From Pontibacter populi (lineage in GTDB: Bacteria > Bacteroidota > Bacteroidia > Cytophagales > Hymenobacteraceae), in the NCBI RefSeq assembly GCF_019336435.1, contig NZ_JAHWXQ010000002.1:62001-126000 (forward strand): DNA of 64,000 nt, written 5' to 3'. Below are positions 9,280 through 17,300 of the stretch, one piece after another; within the stretch, counting starts at the first letter, position 1, and each line of letters opens with the position of its first letter. The notes beneath the pieces are model-generated. The model worked only from the letters and a program-made list of their open reading frames with translations, was not told the origin of the DNA and made no database searches. Position numbers and translations under genes: made by a program.

Positions 9280-10011
9280 CTATAGTTTGCCGTGTTCTAT
9301 TAAAACTTCCTCCCTTTTATGACCATCCAGAATGTAACCTTCACCTTGAGGACAATATTCTGGAGAACAATCTTCGTAGACCTTACGATCAAATAAACGG
9401 TATACTCGTCCTACACCTCTTGCATAAACTTCAATCCCATCACTTAGTTTAGAATTAAACAAACCTTGAGAACCTTGTTCCACTACAACTGTTTTCTCAA
9501 AAGATAAATTACCTACTTCGAAAGGTTGATCCAGAGACTTATATGTGTATGTTTCCTTACTTATGTTAGGGTTTGGATCATCAACAATATCATGGTCGTT
9601 ATACATATCTCCAAGCCATGTTTTACCTTCCTCAACCGGAAAAACAAGCTTTACATATCTCGTATTATCCTTGGTGAGAATCACCATACTCTGGTTTTTG
9701 GTTACCGTCATCACTGAATCATCTTCCCATTGGCTTTCAGCATTTGGCCTAATAGAGCGGATGATCTTATAGGTAAGGGTATTGGTCTGGTCCATAAACG
9801 AATCAACAACCCACTCGCGCATCTGAAAGTTGAGCTCGGTAGGTTCGTTGTGCTGGTATTTAATGTCTTTAACATTATAGATCCGGTAATCGCCGACTTC
9901 TAAGGGGTAAAAGTTTAGCCCCCGGGCAACAGGATCGGGTGTAACATAGCTTTTGTCGCAGCTAACCACAACAAAAGCCAGTACTACCCAGCACAACAAA
10001 TTTCTGATCAT
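9280..10011 (-). CDS. Lipoprotein of unknown function
   Basis: I do not recognise this 243-residue protein beyond its export signal. It has a lipoprotein signal with lipobox VVSC (Cys18), then an LNFYPLEVGDYRIYNV segment, which is common in Bacteroidota lipoproteins and precedes a beta-rich domain. The C-terminal part is rich in charged residues and contains Cys-Ser-Pro-Glu-Tyr-Cys. Its ATG overlaps the stop codon of mnmA by 4 bases (ATGA), and a T9SS subtilase follows 4 bases downstream, which suggests translational coupling. It could be an accessory to the protease, but this is inferred from position only. Confidence 0.75.
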   Translation of the reverse strand: MIRNLLCWVVLAFVVVSCDKSYVTPDPVARGLNFYPLEVGDYRIYNVKDIKYQHNEPTELNFQMREWVVDSFMDQTNTLTYKIIRSIRPNAESQWEDDSVMTVTKNQSMVILTKDNTRYVKLVFPVEEGKTWLGDMYNDHDIVDDPNPNISKETYTYKSLDQPFEVGNLSFEKTVVVEQGSQGLFNSKLSDGIEVYARGVGRVYRLFDRKVYEDCSPEYCPQGEGYILDGHKREEVLIEHGKL

Positions 10012-11138
10012 GATGGCAGAACGTCTAAAGTATAATCGAGGTTATAGTTTGTTTCAATCCAGCCACCACCAACTACATCATTGCCTTCATAAAAAACGGC
10101 AGCCTGACCAGGCGCAATCGCATGCACGCCATGTAGGAAATGTACTTTCATTTTATCACCTTCCTGTTCCACTATAGCTTCGGTGCCCGAATCGTTGTAA
10201 CGCACTTTGGTTATAGTTGGTATAGGTCTGTCTATCAGGTTGTCATACTTCACCATGTTCAGTTTCCCCACCGTCATGGCATTTTTAGCCAGGTCTTCGA
10301 AGTTACCTAAAATTACACGGTTATTCTCTTTCTCGATGCGGGTAACGTAAGCCGGGAATCCAAGCGCTACACCCAGGCCTTTACGCTGACCAATGGTATA
10401 GAACGGATAACCTTCGTGGGTACCAACTATAGTTCCGTCTTCCAGTACAAACTCACCACCGGCAACCTGCTCTTCCAACCCTTCAATGCGGCGCTTCAGG
10501 AAACCACGGTAATCGTTGTCAGGAATGAAGCATATCTCATAAGACTCCGGTTTGTTAACCAGTTCCGTAAAGCCACGGTCCAGAGCCATCTGGCGAATCT
10601 CGGTTTTGCGGAGATTACCCAATGGGAAAATAGTTCGGGCCAGGCTCTTTTGCGAAATTCCCCAAAGCGCGTATGACTGATCTTTGTTTTCGTCCAGCCC
10701 TTTAGAGATCACGTAACGGCCGTTTTCTTCACGGATGTTGGCATAGTGGCCTGTCGCAATAAAATCGCAGCCCAGTTGGTCGGCACGGCGCAGCAAAGCA
10801 TCCCATTTAATGTGGGTATTGCAAAGCACGCACGGGTTTGGCGTACGGCCAGCCATGTACTCATCCGTAAAATGGTTGATCACAAAATCACCGAACTCTT
10901 CACGGATATCAATAATATAATGCGGGAAACCAAGCTGAACGGCTATGTTACGGGCATCGTTGATAGAATCGAGGGAGCAGCAGCCGGTTTCTTTTTTGCT
11001 ACCGCCGCTTGAGGCATAATCCCAGGTTTTCATGGTCATACCAACCACTTCGTAGCCCTGCTCGTGCAACATAACTGCCGCCACAGAACTATCGATACCG
11101 CCGCTCATGGCAACTAAAACCCTTCCTAATTTACTCAT
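10008..11138 (-). CDS. mnmA: tRNA-specific 2-thiouridylase MnmA
   Basis: The 376-residue enzyme inserts sulfur at position 2 of wobble uridine 34 in tRNA-Lys, -Glu and -Gln. The N-terminal PP-loop ATP pyrophosphatase motif is clear (MSGGIDSSVAAV, residues 11-22). The catalytic Cys103 in TPNPCVLCN and Cys203 in YEICFIPDND are both present, and the C-terminal barrel (GLGVALGFPAYV) is complete. Length is usual. A CAAATATA box at 11179-11186 fits a -7 element about 40 bases upstream of the start. The gene is divergent from the TrpF-like gene. Confidence 0.96.
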   Translation of the reverse strand: MSKLGRVLVAMSGGIDSSVAAVMLHEQGYEVVGMTMKTWDYASSGGSKKETGCCSLDSINDARNIAVQLGFPHYIIDIREEFGDFVINHFTDEYMAGRTPNPCVLCNTHIKWDALLRRADQLGCDFIATGHYANIREENGRYVISKGLDENKDQSYALWGISQKSLARTIFPLGNLRKTEIRQMALDRGFTELVNKPESYEICFIPDNDYRGFLKRRIEGLEEQVAGGEFVLEDGTIVGTHEGYPFYTIGQRKGLGVALGFPAYVTRIEKENNRVILGNFEDLAKNAMTVGKLNMVKYDNLIDRPIPTITKVRYNDSGTEAIVEQEGDKMKVHFLHGVHAIAPGQAAVFYEGNDVVGGGWIETNYNLDYTLDVLPS

Positions 11139-11178
11139 GTATATAAGGTACTAAAAAATTCGTCAATAAATTCTGATA

Positions 11179-11186
11179 CAAATATA
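11179..11186 (-). promoter_or_regulatory. Candidate -7 box for mnmA
   Basis: CAAATATA reads TATATTTG on the minus strand, an exact fit to TAnnTTTG. It sits 40 bases upstream of the mnmA ATG. No clear -33 TTG at the usual spacing, so support is moderate. Confidence 0.35.
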
Positions 11187-11272
11187 GCAACAACCCGGCA
11201 GTAATAAAGATTTCAGTAAAGCTAATATTGGAGCCGTACAACTCTGCAAACAACAGTATTAACTGAAAATTG

Positions 11273-11303
11273 TTGCTTTGAAAACCTAATCGGGCTTACT
11301 TTG
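11273..11303 (+). promoter_or_regulatory. Candidate promoter for the TrpF-like gene
   Basis: A TTG at 11273-11275 is followed after 20 bases by TTACTTTG at 11296-11303, one base away from the TAnnTTTG consensus. The spacing fits a Bacteroidota promoter. The ATG is at 11356. Confidence 0.4.
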
Positions 11304-11355
11304 GCACTTGAAAGTATAACAGAAGAGCAAACTTATAGTTTAAGTAAAATATATT

Positions 11356-11976
11356 ATGGGCTTACGTACCTCAGTAATAGTAAATGGAGTAAATAACCTG
11401 AGCGATGCACGCTATTGTGCCGGCATGGGAGTTGATGTGATCGGTTTTAACCTGAAGTTGGATGACCCGAACCGCGTTCAGCCGCAAACCCTGAAAGAGA
11501 TAACAGGCTGGGTATCTGGCGTTAAACTGGCCGGCGAGTTCGAAAGAGCAAAACCGGAGATCATAAATGAAATGGCGGATGAGTTTAACTTAGACCTCAT
11601 CCAGCTGGATACACCTTACCTGATCGATGAAATTGAAGAGATCAACCGCCCGGTTATTCAGAAAGTCTTTATTAATAAAGATACCGTTGTAAGCGAACTG
11701 CTGGAAATGATGGACCTGTACAGCCCTTTTGTAGACAGCTTCATCATCTACTCTACTGACTTTAATAGCATAGACGATACCAATGAAAAGCTGCTGTGTG
11801 AAGTTTCTAAAAAGCACAAGGTTTACATCGGCTTTGGCCTGCACAAAGAGAACGTTACGCCTATCGTAAATAATGTTAAGCCAACCGGTATCGGCTTACA
11901 AGGCGGCCAGGAAATTCGCCCCGGCTACAAAAACTTCGACGAGTTCCAGGACATATTTGAGGAGTTGGAAAACTAA
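11356..11976 (+). CDS. TrpF-like (phosphoribosylanthranilate isomerase-like) barrel, probably not a true TrpF
   Basis: The 206-residue protein has the layout of phosphoribosylanthranilate isomerase: an N-terminal strand plus NLSDARYCAGMGVDVIGFNL, a central IQLDTP strand (VQLHG in TrpF), GFGLHKENV (GGLxPENV in TrpF) and a GLQGGQEIRPGYK end (DVxSGVExxPGxKD in TrpF). The active-site Cys of the KVCG motif is replaced (IVNG, Asn10). The usual catalytic Asp strand reads FIIYST, without Asp at the expected place. It stands alone, with no trp genes nearby. Other annotators may call it trpF; I infer a diverged paralogue with another or no catalytic role. Confidence 0.7.
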   Translation: MGLRTSVIVNGVNNLSDARYCAGMGVDVIGFNLKLDDPNRVQPQTLKEITGWVSGVKLAGEFERAKPEIINEMADEFNLDLIQLDTPYLIDEIEEINRPVIQKVFINKDTVVSELLEMMDLYSPFVDSFIIYSTDFNSIDDTNEKLLCEVSKKHKVYIGFGLHKENVTPIVNNVKPTGIGLQGGQEIRPGYKNFDEFQDIFEELEN

Positions 11977-11984
11977 TTATAGTT

Positions 11985-12190
11985 TAGGAGTTAAAGAATT
12001 TAGGAGTTAGGAAGTAAAAATGTAGAAACTCTAAGTATCATTTCTGTACTTGTATTTTAATTTCTAACTATAACTACAAAACAAAACGCCTGCTGACTAT
12101 AAATCAGCAGGCGTTTCTTATTAAATCTACAGTTTAAAAAGTGTATCTAAGCTTTTGACTCCTAAACTCTCTAACTCACAAACTCCTAAA
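11985..12190. repeat. Inverted AACTCCTAAA-type repeats around a terminator
   Basis: On the left (11986-12016) TTTAGGAGTTA occurs in near-tandem copies; on the right (12153-12190) the complement ACTCCTAAAC appears twice, with CTCTCTAACTC between. The two groups face each other across the 12085-12115 hairpin. Low-complexity runs of this type look like a dispersed intergenic repeat. The right copy touches the 3' end of trmB. Confidence 0.5.
12085..12115. terminator. Bidirectional terminator between TrpF-like gene and trmB
   Basis: A perfect 12-bp stem (12085-12096 with 12104-12115, core CGCCTGCTGA/TCAGCAGGCG) with a 7-base loop CTATAAA lies between convergent genes. A/T-rich flanks on both sides allow action in both directions. 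Confidence 0.8.
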
Positions 12191-12853
12191 CTAATCTTTC
12201 ACCGGCTTGTATTGCAGGTATTTAATAGCAATTCCCTCGCTCAGGTAACGTTTTTCATAGGTTGTGTAGATGCCCATGGTATGTTCCTGCAGGTCTGAAC
12301 TATAAAGGTCGGTGGTGGATACCAGGTGCTTTATTTTTCGGTCCTGCAATACTTCCAGGGTATAATCGAACAAGGGTTGGTTATCGGTTTTAAGGTGGAT
12401 GATACCATCGTGTTTCAGCATAAACTTATACATCTCCTGGAAACGTGGTGACGTAAGGCGGCGCTTGATGTCACGGTCTTTCGGACGCGGGTCCGGGAAC
12501 GTGATCCAGATCTCATCTACTTCACCTTCCGCAAAGTGGTCCGACACTGTCTCGATGAACGTGCGAAGGAAAGCTACATTTTCCAGTCCTTCCTCAACTG
12601 CCAGCGAACTACCTTTCCAGATACGGTTTCCTTTAATATCGATACCTATAAAATTCTTTTCAGGGTGCAGTCGAGCCATACCAACCGTGTATTCGCCACG
12701 GCCACAGCCAATTTCCAGCACGATCGGGTTATTGTTGCCAAAATGCTCTGAACGCCACTTGCCTGCCAGCTTCCCATATTTTTCATCACCATCCTGCACC
12801 ACGTTGTCACGCTCAGCTATAGTTGCGAATTTCGCTAATTTCGATCTGCTCAT
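12191..12853 (-). CDS. trmB: tRNA (guanine-N7)-methyltransferase TrmB
   Basis: This 220-residue SAM-dependent methyltransferase makes m7G46 in tRNA. The SAM-binding motif VLEIGCGRGEYTVGMA, the FIGIDIKGNRIW block and the signature WITFPDPRPKDRDIKRRLTS are all present. Length is normal. It is the last gene of the eight-gene operon and starts 3 bases after folC. Translational coupling is likely. Confidence 0.95.
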   Translation of the reverse strand: MSRSKLAKFATIAERDNVVQDGDEKYGKLAGKWRSEHFGNNNPIVLEIGCGRGEYTVGMARLHPEKNFIGIDIKGNRIWKGSSLAVEEGLENVAFLRTFIETVSDHFAEGEVDEIWITFPDPRPKDRDIKRRLTSPRFQEMYKFMLKHDGIIHLKTDNQPLFDYTLEVLQDRKIKHLVSTTDLYSSDLQEHTMGIYTTYEKRYLSEGIAIKYLQYKPVKD

Positions 12854-12856
12854 TAT

Positions 12857-14149
12857 TTATAGTTCTTCAATCTCTGCCACCACAAAGGTACTGCCGCCAA
12901 TAAAAATAACCTCATCCGTAGCTGCATTTTCCTTGGCTGCTTTTATTGCCTCTGCTACTGTAGGATAGCTTTTGCCTTTTAAACCTACTAAATCAGCCTT
13001 CTGTTGTAATTCAGCAACCGGTAAAGCGCGTGGTATAGTTGCCTGGCAAAAGTAGTAACTATAGTTTTTAGGCAGCATTACCAGAATGGTGGTTACATCT
13101 TTATCGTTTACCGCCCCAAATACAAAATGTACCTGCTTTGGCTGCAGGCTATGTAACTGTGTAAGTATCTGATTAATTCCATCCGCGTTATGACCAGTAT
13201 CACAAATAGTTAACGGGCTATAATTTAGCACCTGCCATCTCCCCTTTAGTCCAGTTAATTGTTTGGTATTTGCCAGCCCGTTTCTGATTGCTTCTTCTGT
13301 AATGGTAAAGCCACGCTCTGTAAGTAAAGCTATAGTTTGCAAAACACCAGACAGATTGTAACGCTGGTAAATTCCGGTAAGATCGAGCTTTAGTTCCGGT
13401 AAGTATAGTTCGCCTTGCTTGTAAACATCAAAAACCTGTTGCTCTAGGGTATGGCTCTTTAGCACTACACTATAGTTATCAGTAGCAAAATATAAAGGGG
13501 CATTTACAGCAGCAGCTTTCTCCCGGAACACATTTTCGATATCGGGTTGTTTTAAACTTATAGTTGCCGGAACGCAAGGCTTGATGATACCTGCTTTTTC
13601 TCCTGCTATTTCCTGTAAGGTATTGCCTAATAAGTTCTGATGATCAAACCCGATATTGGTAATAAGGGATGCCTCAGGTGTGATGATGTTAGTTGAATCC
13701 AGTCTGCCACCTAATCCAACTTCTATAACCGCTACATCAACGTTCTCATCAGCAAAGTATTTGAAAGCAAGCGCGACTGTCATCTCGAAAAACGACGGCT
13801 GCACTTCCTCAAACAATGATTTATAGTTCGCTACAAAATCAATCAGGTATTGCTGAGATAATTCTGCGCCGTTTACGCGAACGCGTTCTGTAAAGGACTT
13901 TAAGTGTGGAGAGGTGTAAAGACCAGTTTTATAGCCAGCCTCCTGCAAGACCGCAGCCAGCATATGCGAGCTGCTACCTTTACCGTTTGTACCGGCTACA
14001 TGTACGGTTTTATAGTTATGTTGCGGGTTTCCAAGCGCATCACATAGCGTGATGATGTTGTCGAGGGACTTCTTAAAAGCAGCATTGCCGATGCGTTGAA
14101 ACATCGGCAATTGCTGGTATAAGTAATCTAAAACTTCCTGATAGGTCAT
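12857..14149 (-). CDS. folC: Folylpolyglutamate synthase / dihydrofolate synthase
   Basis: The 430-residue Mur-ligase-fold enzyme adds glutamate to dihydropteroate and to folates. Visible are the P-loop VAGTNGKGSSSHMLA (about residues 52-66), the YTSPHLKSFTERVRVNG loop, EVGLGGRLDSTN and the C-terminal CDTGHNADGI motif. Length is normal. It starts 8 bases after tonB and ends 3 bases before trmB. Its place at the end of a Ton operon is probably a matter of shared transcription rather than shared function. Confidence 0.95.
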   Translation of the reverse strand: MTYQEVLDYLYQQLPMFQRIGNAAFKKSLDNIITLCDALGNPQHNYKTVHVAGTNGKGSSSHMLAAVLQEAGYKTGLYTSPHLKSFTERVRVNGAELSQQYLIDFVANYKSLFEEVQPSFFEMTVALAFKYFADENVDVAVIEVGLGGRLDSTNIITPEASLITNIGFDHQNLLGNTLQEIAGEKAGIIKPCVPATISLKQPDIENVFREKAAAVNAPLYFATDNYSVVLKSHTLEQQVFDVYKQGELYLPELKLDLTGIYQRYNLSGVLQTIALLTERGFTITEEAIRNGLANTKQLTGLKGRWQVLNYSPLTICDTGHNADGINQILTQLHSLQPKQVHFVFGAVNDKDVTTILVMLPKNYSYYFCQATIPRALPVAELQQKADLVGLKGKSYPTVAEAIKAAKENAATDEVIFIGGSTFVVAEIEEL

Positions 14150-14157
14150 TAGACGGA

Positions 14158-15036
14158 CTATCTTTCTTTTATCGTGTAAGTTATTAAACCTGTGGCTCCT
14201 TTAGAATATTCTGTGTTTCCGCCCAGGCGTACAAAAGTCGCTTTCTTAAATACTTCCATTCTATAGATCTCTGCAACCTGTGATGAAACAGTAGATTCAA
14301 CAACAACGGCATTTTCAACTACGCCATCCGGGCTGATCTTAATCCTGATAACAACTTTACCTGTTTCGCTGGAGGTGTCGCGAGGTTTTGGAATATCTCC
14401 CCAACCCCATCCGGCCATATTCAATGAACCACCACCGCCGCCGCCAGATTTACCGTAGAGCGCTTTCGCATCCAGTTTACCATCCGGACTACCTTTATCA
14501 CCTACTGTTCCCGGGTTATCGCCGTTGTTATTACCTGTAGTTTCGTCAGATGTGCCGCTTTTGCCGGTGCCCGCTGTAGTTGTAGGCTTGCCCGGATAAA
14601 GTGCTTTTGGCTTTTCAGGCTCTTTCTTAACCACTTCTTCTTTAGGCTGCGGCTTTGGCTGTGGTTTAACATCTTCTTTCACCGAAACCGGTGCATCCGC
14701 TGTAGTAGTCTGTACTTTTGGTGTTTCTACGGGTGTAGGCGGAGTTGGCTGTACTGTTGGCTTTGGCTCCGGACGAGCATCGGGTTGTGTTGGAGCAGGC
14801 TTGCTGTCTTCTACATTCTTCGACTCGTTTGGCGTAGCCATTGTTTGTACATCACCACTACCTACATCATCCAAACCGTAGTTCAGCTCAATACCAATTT
14901 CTGCTGCAGGTTCTCCCGGAGCTTTCCAAGCCATTATATAAATTAAAAGCAGAAGCAGAATAATATGTACCGCCACACTGGTACCAGCGGCAATACGTTT
15001 ATTCTTTTCTTCTTCTTTTGATAAGGCTACTGACAT
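14158..15036 (-). CDS. TonB-family energy transducer
   Basis: The 292-residue protein has a short cytoplasmic start, one transmembrane helix (about residues 19-37, AVHIILLLLLIYIMAW), and a long Pro/Lys/Glu-rich periplasmic linker (residues ~75-150). A Gly-rich run of six Gly residues precedes a C-terminal TonB-like domain (GKVVIRIKISPDGVVENAVV, ending TGLITYTIKER). It should couple the proton motive force harvested by ExbB/ExbD to outer-membrane proteins. It lies directly after exbB and exbD. The Gly run and GW-rich segment before the domain are unusual. Confidence 0.88.
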   Translation of the reverse strand: MSVALSKEEEKNKRIAAGTSVAVHIILLLLLIYIMAWKAPGEPAAEIGIELNYGLDDVGSGDVQTMATPNESKNVEDSKPAPTQPDARPEPKPTVQPTPPTPVETPKVQTTTADAPVSVKEDVKPQPKPQPKEEVVKKEPEKPKALYPGKPTTTAGTGKSGTSDETTGNNNGDNPGTVGDKGSPDGKLDAKALYGKSGGGGGGSLNMAGWGWGDIPKPRDTSSETGKVVIRIKISPDGVVENAVVVESTVSSQVAEIYRMEVFKKATFVRLGGNTEYSKGATGLITYTIKER

Positions 15037-15050
15037 AATTCTATTTATAC

Positions 15051-15452
15051 TTACTCTGTTGGCAATGTAGCCAATGTAACTTTTGCTTTAAGGTTCGAGG
15101 CAATACCTGCAACTCTTGCAAGATGCTCAACCGGCACCGACTTGTCTACATGTAGTACTACGACCCCTTCTCCTTCCTGGGTTCCCTGCAAAAGTGCTGC
15201 CAATTGTGGCTCCAGGTTCTCAATAGCTATCGGCTGATCATTCAAAGCGTAGCGCAGGTCAGAGGTTATAGTTACACTTATCTTCTGCATTACGATGTTA
15301 GAAGACTTGCTGGAAGGCAGACTTACTGGTAAACCGGAAGGCGTAACAAAGTTTGATGTAAGCATAAAAAAGATAAGCAGCAGGAAAATAATGTCCGTCA
15401 TAGACGACATATTAAACTCTGGGTTTATCCTGTTTTTAGAGCGTAAATTCAT
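15051..15452 (-). CDS. exbD: ExbD/TolR-family biopolymer transport protein
   Basis: This 133-residue single-pass membrane protein has NPEFNMSSMTDIIFLLLIFFML near the N-terminus, including the conserved membrane Asp (Asp20) that carries protons in ExbD/TolR. A small periplasmic domain follows. It forms the stator complex with the ExbB homologue encoded 2 bases upstream. Length is normal. Confidence 0.93.
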   Translation of the reverse strand: MNLRSKNRINPEFNMSSMTDIIFLLLIFFMLTSNFVTPSGLPVSLPSSKSSNIVMQKISVTITSDLRYALNDQPIAIENLEPQLAALLQGTQEGEGVVVLHVDKSVPVEHLARVAGIASNLKAKVTLATLPTE

Positions 15453-15454
15453 GC

Positions 15455-16162
15455 TTATAATTGTGGTTCTTGTAACAGATCTAGGAACTCGATAGAAGAG
15501 TATTCCATAGAATGCACAATGTTATCGATCTTGCTTACCAGGTAGTTATAGCCTACATAAGCAGGAAGTCCGATAATAAGACCAGCTGCCGTAGTTACCA
15601 TCGCTTCATAAATACCGCCGGAAAGCAGCTTTGGACTAATAGAACCTTCAGCCTGTGCAATAGCGATGAAGGCCTGGATCATACCAGTTACAGTACCCAG
15701 GAAACCAAGCATTGGCGCCGCACCGGCTATAGTTGCCAAACCAGCCAGATTACGTTCCAGCCTGCTGATCTCTATCTTACCTACGTTTTCTATAGATGTC
15801 TCGATATTCTTAAGCGGGTTACCTATACGGCTGATACCTTTAGACAGCATTCGGGCTACTGGCGTGTTAGTTTGGGCACATAGCATTTTTGCACCATTAA
15901 TGTCGCCGGCCAATACCATACTTTTAATGCGGTCGTTAAAGCCTTCAGGGTTTTTAGCTGCTTTCTTCAAGGTAAGATAGCGCTCAACAAAAATGTAAAC
16001 GGCAGCCAACGAAAGTAATGCAAGTGGGTACATTGCCCATCCACCTGCCAGAGTCAGGTCAATTAAAGAAACAGAAGTTTCGCTAGCAGCTTGAGCACCT
16101 TCAGCAAGCGCAGTTGTATCGGCAGGAGCTCCGGTAGTAATTTGTAATAAGAGTGATGTCAT
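15455..16162 (-). CDS. exbB: ExbB/TolQ/MotA-type proton channel
   Basis: The 235-residue protein has three predicted membrane segments: AMYPLALLSLAAVYIFVERY, AGAAPMLGFLGTVTGMIQAFIAIA and the C-terminal VTTAAGLIIGLPAYVGYNYL. These are typical of the MotA/TolQ/ExbB family, as are the conserved GTVTGM and TAAGL motifs. The large cytoplasmic loop is between the first and second segments. It begins 1 base after the HU-SPOR gene and is coupled to exbD. Confidence 0.93.
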   Translation of the reverse strand: MTSLLLQITTGAPADTTALAEGAQAASETSVSLIDLTLAGGWAMYPLALLSLAAVYIFVERYLTLKKAAKNPEGFNDRIKSMVLAGDINGAKMLCAQTNTPVARMLSKGISRIGNPLKNIETSIENVGKIEISRLERNLAGLATIAGAAPMLGFLGTVTGMIQAFIAIAQAEGSISPKLLSGGIYEAMVTTAAGLIIGLPAYVGYNYLVSKIDNIVHSMEYSSIEFLDLLQEPQL

Positions 16163-16163
16163 G

Positions 16164-17294
16164 TTAATTATTGAGTACCCAGATGGAATTTCCGTAAGTT
16201 TTTCTGTATTCGTTCATGGCAGCCTGCGCTTCTTCGGCTGTTGCAAAATCAGCAGCAGATACGCGGAAAAGGCGGCTACCTCTTAAAGGTGTTAGCACTT
16301 TGCCATCATGGCCATTTTCGCGAACATCATCGCGGCCTGTTTCGGCATTCTGTAAACGGGAATAGCCCCCCGTTATAATATAAAAGCGTCCTGTTTTTTC
16401 AGTGATAGTTAGTACAGGCTCAACTATAGCTTCTTCCTCAACTACCTGATCTGCTACACCTTCTGTAGTTTCAGCTAAAGCAGCACTTTCATGTTGCCAG
16501 GTAGAATCGTTAATTTCAGAAGTAGAAGCTATAAAATCCGCTTCCAGGTCGGTTGCAATTCCGGCATTAAGTAAAAGATTCTGATAAGTGGCTAGACGCT
16601 CTTCTTCGGTAACCGGTACATAGTCTGCCGTGTAATCCGAAGCTGTAGCCTGGTTATTTATAGTTGCGTTGTTAAACTGAGCTAAAGGATTAAGACTGCT
16701 GAGATTATATTCTGTTTGTAAGGAAAGCAGGTACAATGCAGATCCGGTTAATCCGGCAATTATCAAACCGGCAGCTGTACTATAAACCCGTCGTAAGCGA
16801 CGCTTAAACTTAGTGCCATTTTGCGGAATATCCTGCGCGCGCTTGTTCTGCAGCGAACGCAATACTACCGATTCTTCTGCACGAACTGGTCTTGCAGAGA
16901 TCTCCGGTAAACCAAAACTAGCTTCCAGCAGGTTATCTCCGGCCTTGTACTCAAACTCCAGACGATGTGCAGCATTATACCTGAAAATACCAATATCGCT
17001 TAATTCAAAACGGTTATCGGTTTTTAGCTGGTTATTGGCCTGTGTAACGAAAGCTGCAACCATTTGCTGCGCCTCAACTGCCGTAATGCCATTATAGTAG
17101 GCAATCGTGTTGATGAGCAGACCATCGGTTAAGACCAACTTTTCGTTAAATGCCACCCGCTTGGATGGTGGTGTAATGGTGTGTTTTACCGGATGCACCA
17201 CTGCTGGTACATAACGGGTTATCAACCCGCCAAATCCCGGGATGATGACACAGTCGTGTTCATAGAGCAAGGACTTTATGTGCTTTGCTACCAT
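16164..17294 (-). CDS. HU-CCDC81-like and SPOR domain membrane protein
   Basis: In this 376-residue protein, residues 1-90 (IKSLLYEHDCVIIPGFGGLI) match the HU-CCDC81 domains known mainly from Bacteroidota, a relative of the HU DNA-binding fold. A basic stretch (KFKRRLRR) and a single membrane helix (about 171-192) follow. The periplasmic part is acidic, and residues ~302-374 form a SPOR domain (RFYIITGGYSRLQNAE), which in known cases binds glycan strands lacking stem peptides at the septum. The topology would place the HU-like domain in the cytoplasm and SPOR in the periplasm. It lies 6 bases after an outer-membrane barrel gene and 1 base before exbB. Confidence 0.85.
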   Translation of the reverse strand: MVAKHIKSLLYEHDCVIIPGFGGLITRYVPAVVHPVKHTITPPSKRVAFNEKLVLTDGLLINTIAYYNGITAVEAQQMVAAFVTQANNQLKTDNRFELSDIGIFRYNAAHRLEFEYKAGDNLLEASFGLPEISARPVRAEESVVLRSLQNKRAQDIPQNGTKFKRRLRRVYSTAAGLIIAGLTGSALYLLSLQTEYNLSSLNPLAQFNNATINNQATASDYTADYVPVTEEERLATYQNLLLNAGIATDLEADFIASTSEINDSTWQHESAALAETTEGVADQVVEEEAIVEPVLTITEKTGRFYIITGGYSRLQNAETGRDDVRENGHDGKVLTPLRGSRLFRVSAADFATAEEAQAAMNEYRKTYGNSIWVLNN

Positions 17295-17300
17295 AGGTTA

